NCBI GenBank assembly: GCA_903904095.1
Contig: CAIVBF010000157.1
Coordinates: 1 to 13,640 of the forward strand
Direction: 5' to 3'
DNA from: an uncultured bacterium
Lineage (GTDB): Bacteria; Patescibacteriota; Patescibacteriia; Patescibacteriales; UBA12465
Length of the DNA: 13,640 nt
The notes beneath the pieces were generated by a model. That model saw only the letters and a program-made list of their open reading frames with translations. It was not told where the DNA came from and did not search any database. Both the position numbers and the translations under genes were made by a program. This document shows positions 1 to 6,200 of the stretch, piece by piece. How positions within the stretch are numbered: position 1 is the stretch's first letter; every line of letters begins with the position of its first letter.

Positions 1-148
1 AAGTTTTTTCCTCTTCTTGAATTTTTGCTATTTTTTCTTCCTCTTGAGCTATAATCGCCTGCCTTTTTCTTTCATTAAATTGCCCGATACGATCAATACT
101 CGCCTGGCGTCTTTCCTCTTCAATTTGATTGTCGTTTTCGCTCGCCAT
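1..148 (-). CDS. Partial charged coiled-coil-like protein (N-terminus only)
   Basis: An open frame starts at the ATG at 148 and runs off the left edge, giving 49 complete codons. The visible protein begins MASENDNQIEEERRQ and is dominated by Glu, Lys, Arg, Gln and Ile, ending in a run of IAQEEEKIAKIQEEE type. That composition suggests a long charged helix or coiled coil. No signal peptide or membrane segment is seen in the visible part. It lies 83 bases downstream of the giant exported protein on the same strand, so it may belong to the same transcription unit or have its own promoter at about 181. An in-frame TGA lies 8 codons upstream of the ATG, which supports this start. I do not recognise the family and the function is unknown. 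The gene was called from its start codon, uninterrupted frame and residue composition. Confidence 0.6.
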   Translation of the reverse strand, partial: MASENDNQIEEERRQASIDRIGQFNERKRQAIIAQEEEKIAKIQEEEKT

Positions 149-212
149 AACTATTAAAATATATTTTCAATTACTCCTAAATTATACACTAGCCAATAAT
201 ATTTTAATAGTT
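149..212. repeat. 14-bp perfect inverted repeat abutting a start codon
   Basis: The plus strand reads aactattaaaatat at 149-162 and its exact reverse complement atattttaatagtt at 199-212, with a 36-base loop. Read in the minus direction, the 3' arm ends directly against the ATG at 148. The loop holds both a TATAAT box (186-181) and an AGGAG sequence (178-174). The arms are almost purely A/T, so some chance matching is possible, but 14 of 14 matches inside an 83-base gap is notable. It could be an RNA hairpin controlling translation of the downstream gene or a DNA operator. No T-run follows, so it is not a normal terminator. Confidence 0.55.
181..186 (-). promoter_or_regulatory. Possible -10 box for the charged downstream gene
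   Basis: The minus strand reads TATAAT here, 32 bases before the ATG at 148. No good -35 hexamer is found at 16-18 bases. The best candidates, TATTAA or ATTAAA near 203-209, are poor. The box lies inside the loop of the 149-212 inverted repeat. In such AT-rich DNA a perfect TATAAT is weak evidence alone. Confidence 0.3.
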
Positions 213-231
213 TTTTTCGTATCTATTATTT

Positions 232-3200
232 CTATTTAACTCCGTAAAATCCCCAGTTATCAGTTACCTTAATTTGGATATTCTTCGGACCGCTTTGATT
301 ATAGTAATGGTAAAAACTATGCGGAGTTAAGCCGGACGGACGAGCGTCCTGGCCGGTGATAACCTGGTCTGATCCATCACCCCAGTCAATATAAATTTCC
401 TTTAGCGGCTGCTGTTCTTTATCAATCTCGCTATTAAATTCTAAACTATAGATGCCGCGTTGCGGTAAATCATAAGGACTAGCCGAACCAAGAGAGGCGC
501 CATTCAACTTTAGATTTACGTGAGTTACTTTCGGATATATTGGGCAGAAAGAAGATAAAGAAGAGTCAATGCGAGGATTACTGCTGCATTGCGTTTTAGG
601 AGTAAAATCAAAGGGAGTATCTAAATCGGCAGCATAAGAAGACCCGTCATAAGAATAGGAGGAATATTCTTTAAGAAATAAATTTTTTAGAATTTGTTTG
701 TAGTCAGGTAAAATAACCGAATGATTACTTAAGGGCTTATACCATAAAGGTATGCAGACCCCATAACCGCCATCACCACATGTTTTCTTATTTAAATTAA
801 AGTTAGGGGAGATGGAAACCGGGTCAACTAAACAGTAGACATCGGGATTTAAACTACAAGAGCCAATACTAGCGCAGCCGCTTCCCGAGCATCCATAAGG
901 GCGACCGGCGAAGACGTCTTCTTTTTGTTTTGCAGAATACTGATCACGTAATTTAATCGCTTCACTGCTTAAAAGATCAATATCGGTCGGTAAGACAGCT
1001 GCTCCAAATGGCGTATTCTCGCGATTGCGTCCATAACGAGAAATCGCGTAAGAATCAATATTAGCGTATGATTTTAAGTCTTTTTCGGTGGCTGGGACTT
1101 TGTCATAATTATAAATCAGAGGAGTAACTTGATATAAGGGCGAGGTCGTCGCTAATCCGTCAACGAAATTTTTTGATTCGTCTATATTACCGCATCCTGT
1201 CCCGGTACAAGTTCCCGTAAAAGAGGACGGACCGTCATATACACCCCAGCCGACATTATATTTTTCGCCATTACACTTATCCATATCCGTAACTGTAACG
1301 GACTTGGTTGTTCCTGGTAATAATTTACTCTGGTCGGGAACGCATAATATCTTAGTAAAGTTTCGTCTGTCATTCGGCCAAGTTCCGCCATAATCATGAT
1401 AATAACTAATCCATTCAACATAATTTACATCATTAAAAACAGTTCCATCGTCTATTCCTGTTTTACATCTGTTATTAGTTTTCGTACAACCCTCTACCCC
1501 GCTTCCGCCATTATTACCATCTGCTCCGAAAATCTTAGCCCCAACTCTCTTTTCAACTAAAGACAAATTACCGCCGTACCACTCACCGTTAGTTTGTAAA
1601 AAATACAATGGAGTTGTAATCGGATACAAAGATTTACTACTAACTCTATCGCTCCAAGCGACATTGTTTCCATTACTATTTACGACTTGTGAAAAACTGT
1701 CGCAAGTAAGGCGAAAATTTCTCTCCGGATCAGAACCGGATACTAATTTCAAATTTTCTTCACTGCCCGGCGGGTTGCTATAATCATAAACACGAACCGG
1801 ATTTTCAATATTTTCGTCAAGATTCTCCATTAAAGACGTTTCAATAGCTATACCATGAGCAGTAGAAAATTTGAAATCTTTATAAAATAACCCATTATAA
1901 GGAGCCCAACCAACTTTAAAACTAATAATACACTTGTCAATAGAATCATACTTACTGAAAGAAACAGATTTTTGGGTACCTAGGAGAATACTACTTTGCT
2001 TAGGGACACAATAAACTAAAAGTTGTTTATTATCATAACCATTCTCCCCGTATACGGCACTATAATCAGAAGAACCACAAATTTTAAATGATGTTGCATC
2101 GTCAAGGCACGTACAACTCTCATTTATATTAATGCCTTTTTCGCAGCCCAATGGCGCATTTACACCACCGCTACCATCGCTCGTAACTCTTGAAATCAAA
2201 TCGCCAATATCAGTATGCCCTCCCGCAAAAGCCAGCATCGCTCCTGATCTCTTCTCAACTAGTGCAAACTGTCCGTTAACCTGAGTACAATAGCTTAAAG
2301 GCGCTAATCCATTATAACCAGCCGTAGCTTTACCGGTATTAGCCGAATTAATATGATCAACCGGGTACCACAGAGAGCAAACCGCCGGGTTCTTTAGATC
2401 ATGCTCAAGACAATAACCCTCAAAACCATCCTTAGTTAAACTATCATTACAAGTTAAACTGGTCGCTTCCGGATAAAGACGACATTCTCTGGCAACATAT
2501 TGGCTAGGAGCAGTCTCTAAAACCGGTTCAATATTTAAATCATCAAAATAAACATTACCATCCTTATCGCTAGTATCCGAACCTAATTCAACCCTATAGA
2601 TATTCTTACTATCCACGGCCTCATCTTTAGTGTGGAACTTTAAAATCTTCCTTTCCCAGCCACTATTAGCGCTAACAGCGTCGCTAGTGAATACAGTAGT
2701 GAATTTATCATTACTTAATAAAGAATCTTTTGACTTAATATAAACTTTTCCAGCCACTCCGGAATTATGAGTATTAATTAAGAAACTTAAATAATAATCT
2801 CTATTAGGTAGTAAAGAAACACCGGAACCGGCGATTTGCGGTGAAATTAAATAACCAGAAATAACTTTTAAATATGATTTGCCGTTGGCTGGATAATCAG
2901 TCGGGGCTCCGACTTTTTCTCTAACTAATAATTCTTTCGCTAAATTTTTATTGTTGGCGAAGTTGCAATTGCCTCCGGCACTGCTATCGCGAACACAACT
3001 TAAAGATGGAACTAGATCTTCAAAATTATAATGGAAATCCGAATTAAGCCCGACTTCTTTCATTCGTCCAAAATAATATTTACCCATCAAAGAATAACCG
3101 CTAGAATCTTTATTGACTTTAGGATCAAAAACTCTAGCTGAAGTATTACTTGTATCAAGAAAATCAGCGCAGGTTTTATTATCCTCGCTCAAACGATCGC

Positions 3201-6200
3201 ATTCGCCAAGAGCATAGCAGGTTTGATTACCTTTTTCGTCTTTAACGTAAGTAACACAGCTCAACCACTTAGAACAGATTCTATTTGGCTTAACTTGAAT
3301 TAATTTATTAGCATTGCAGGCGCCATTTGAAGTAGTATCGCAATTAGCCGGTGAAGACCCGACCCCAGTCGCGTAAGCGTTATTAATTAAGGAGTTAAAG
3401 CCATTAACACCATCAATATTCTTAACGCTTCTTTCGTTAAATAGAACACATCCTTGATCGGAATTTACTAGCCCATTACAAGTATTAGTGACCGTATCTA
3501 GATTATTCTTTAACTGATAATCAATAATGGCTGGTTTAAGAACAATTGTTTTCCCGGTTTTCGCACCGCTAATTGTCACTTCGGTTGGTCCGAAAGTATA
3601 GAACAATTGCGGTTGGCCACCGCCATCTCCAATCGTTATTTCTCTAGTACTTACTCCAAGAATATTATTGTTTAAGATAGTTTTGACATCAAGACTGAAA
3701 CTTAATTTTGTTTCCCCGGAACCCTGAACCGCCGACTCAACGTTAAAGATATAAAGTTTATTAGAATCTAACATGAGCTTTCTGGTATCTCCAGCCCAAC
3801 CATCTCTAACGCCGCCGATTAATTGATAATCAGGATTAGAAACTAGATTAGGAACAAAAGCGCTAACTGGATCAATATATTCAGTACAGGTTGACTCCTT
3901 AGCGTCGCATAATCCGACCGCTTGGTTAGGAATAGGGACTTGATTACCGACTCCGCCGAAACCTAAGGTCTTTAAAACAGAAGTACTGCAAGGATAACCG
4001 TTATTATCCGCTATACAAGTATTACCGCTGCCGCAATCAGCATCCTTAACACAAATAGCGCTATTTATTTCCATTCCTTCAATCTGACCGGTTTTATTTT
4101 TGTCGCAACGTTTAACCGGACTCTTATACCAAGCCTTGATTGAAGAACCAGACAATGTCTTATAAACACAAGTATTGTCGGCCGGGTCTTTGAAATAATA
4201 GGCCGACCCGCCATCGTCAGTCCATTTTTCACAACCGACAGAAGCTTGCTTACATAAGGTACTACTATAATTGTCCGGGTTATTTCTTTTGAAAACATCC
4301 GACCAGGTATTCACCGCTCCAACCTTAGTCCCTTGTCCCAAAAGACTACAGCCGGCGTCAGAAACATTACATAATTTACTTGAATCATAAACAGCATAAA
4401 CAGCGCTGTCGCCAGGAACGGAAACACAATCCGGTTCATCGCTATCACATTTTTTGTTCTTGTTGGTATCATTCCAGACCCCAGGCCCGCCTGGACTATA
4501 GTTTTTAGTATCAATCATCTGTTCGCAACCGACGCCTGATTCAGCACATAATTTACTAAATTGTCTTAAATTATGCTGTACTTTAGCGCGATCGCTATAT
4601 TGACGGCAACCAAGATTATAGTCAGATCCTTGGTAAACGGCGAAATTATCATAATAACAAGAATCAGGAATCACGCTAGAATTCTTAATAAGATAATACT
4701 TCTCGCTTATTTCGTTTAGAATAAAGTTATCAAAATAAAAATCATTATTAGCGCTAATAACTAAAACCTCGTTATTAGAAACCGTGTGATCTAAACTATC
4801 TAGGTTCGCTCTATAGATCTGCCATTCGTTTCCACCGTTGACTTTAACTTCACTGGCTGAATTAAAGTAACTCTTCTGCTGTGTTTCTTTATTATATAAA
4901 TAAATCTTTAAACTAGTATCGGTAGTTGCTCTGGCGATAAAACTAACACTATAAGCAAATCCCTTCTGAACAGATTGGCCAACTTTTAACTGAGCGGCAA
5001 CTCCATCAGAAGCTAAAATTTGTTTAATAAGCGGTGAACGGGCGATACTCGTCTGAACAGATTCTCCAATCGCCTGACAAGAACCGGCATTATTATTATA
5101 TTTTAGTGAGTGTCCATTATTAGTATTAGCGATTGCGCTGCGGCTTAAGCCATTAGCACAATTAGAACTCCAGTTATTAGCCCCTTCAAAATCAGAAGCG
5201 GAAATTAAACGGATATTCTCACCATTACTGCCATTATATTCACGGCAGTCTTTAGCAGAGGCCTGGCAAGTTTTACCTTCGCTAGGGATTGCCTGATAAA
5301 CACAAGCTTTTTGATTAGAATCATAAATTCCGCCATTTAAGCAAACTTGGCAAGCAAGATTTTGCGCGTCCCAATTCTTATCAATCCCGGTGCATTGCGA
5401 TGCCTGAGAAATACTTAAATCCAGATTTTTTTCCGTTAAACGATAAGCGTGGCAATTATCAGAACAAGTAATAGTTTTAGCAAGTAAATGGTAAGATACT
5501 TGACCGGCGGCATCATAAAATTCTAAACAATCAGAATTATAGCTAGGACTGCTTAGAGCTGAGTGATAAACGATACTATTGCATTGTACTACATCATCGG
5601 ACGTTACTGCCGGACCGCTATTACCTTTCTTTAATGAGTATGATTTTAATTGATAACCATTTTCCGTTCCCTCCCAAGCATAATATGATCCGCAATCAAT
5701 CGTTGAAGGCTTAATACATTGTTTTAATTCCGTATAATACTCTCTGGTTTCACCGCCCTGATTAAGAGAATCAAGATTAGTAAATTCATTACAACCGACC
5801 TCTTCAACGCTACATTTTTTAGCCGTACTTGGGATTAAATTTTCTCTTTGCGCGACATTGAAAGAATTTAAGCGAGAAATGTAAACATCATAATTTAGAC
5901 ATTCCTTTGGACATAGATCGCTGCTATTAACTTGAGCGGCGACTGAAAACTTATTAGTATCGGAACTATATAGTTCGCAGCCAACTTCTTCCCGATTACA
6001 TTTACGAGCATAATTCTTACAAACACTCGGCGCATCATCCTTTAAACTATAGTTTTTAGAAGCACTGATTGGGTCAACATAACAAGATTTTTCTAAATAA
6101 TTTGGTAATAATTTTTCATAAATTCTAGAAGTCCCATAAGCAGTATAACCATTAGAAGTATTGCTGGCCTCAAACTTAATATTTTTTATATAAGCTGTGA

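Noticed and set aside
149..212. The 14-bp inverted repeat as an intrinsic terminator of the giant gene
   Set aside because: The 3' arm is followed directly by a start codon and no T-run, and the loop is 36 bases.
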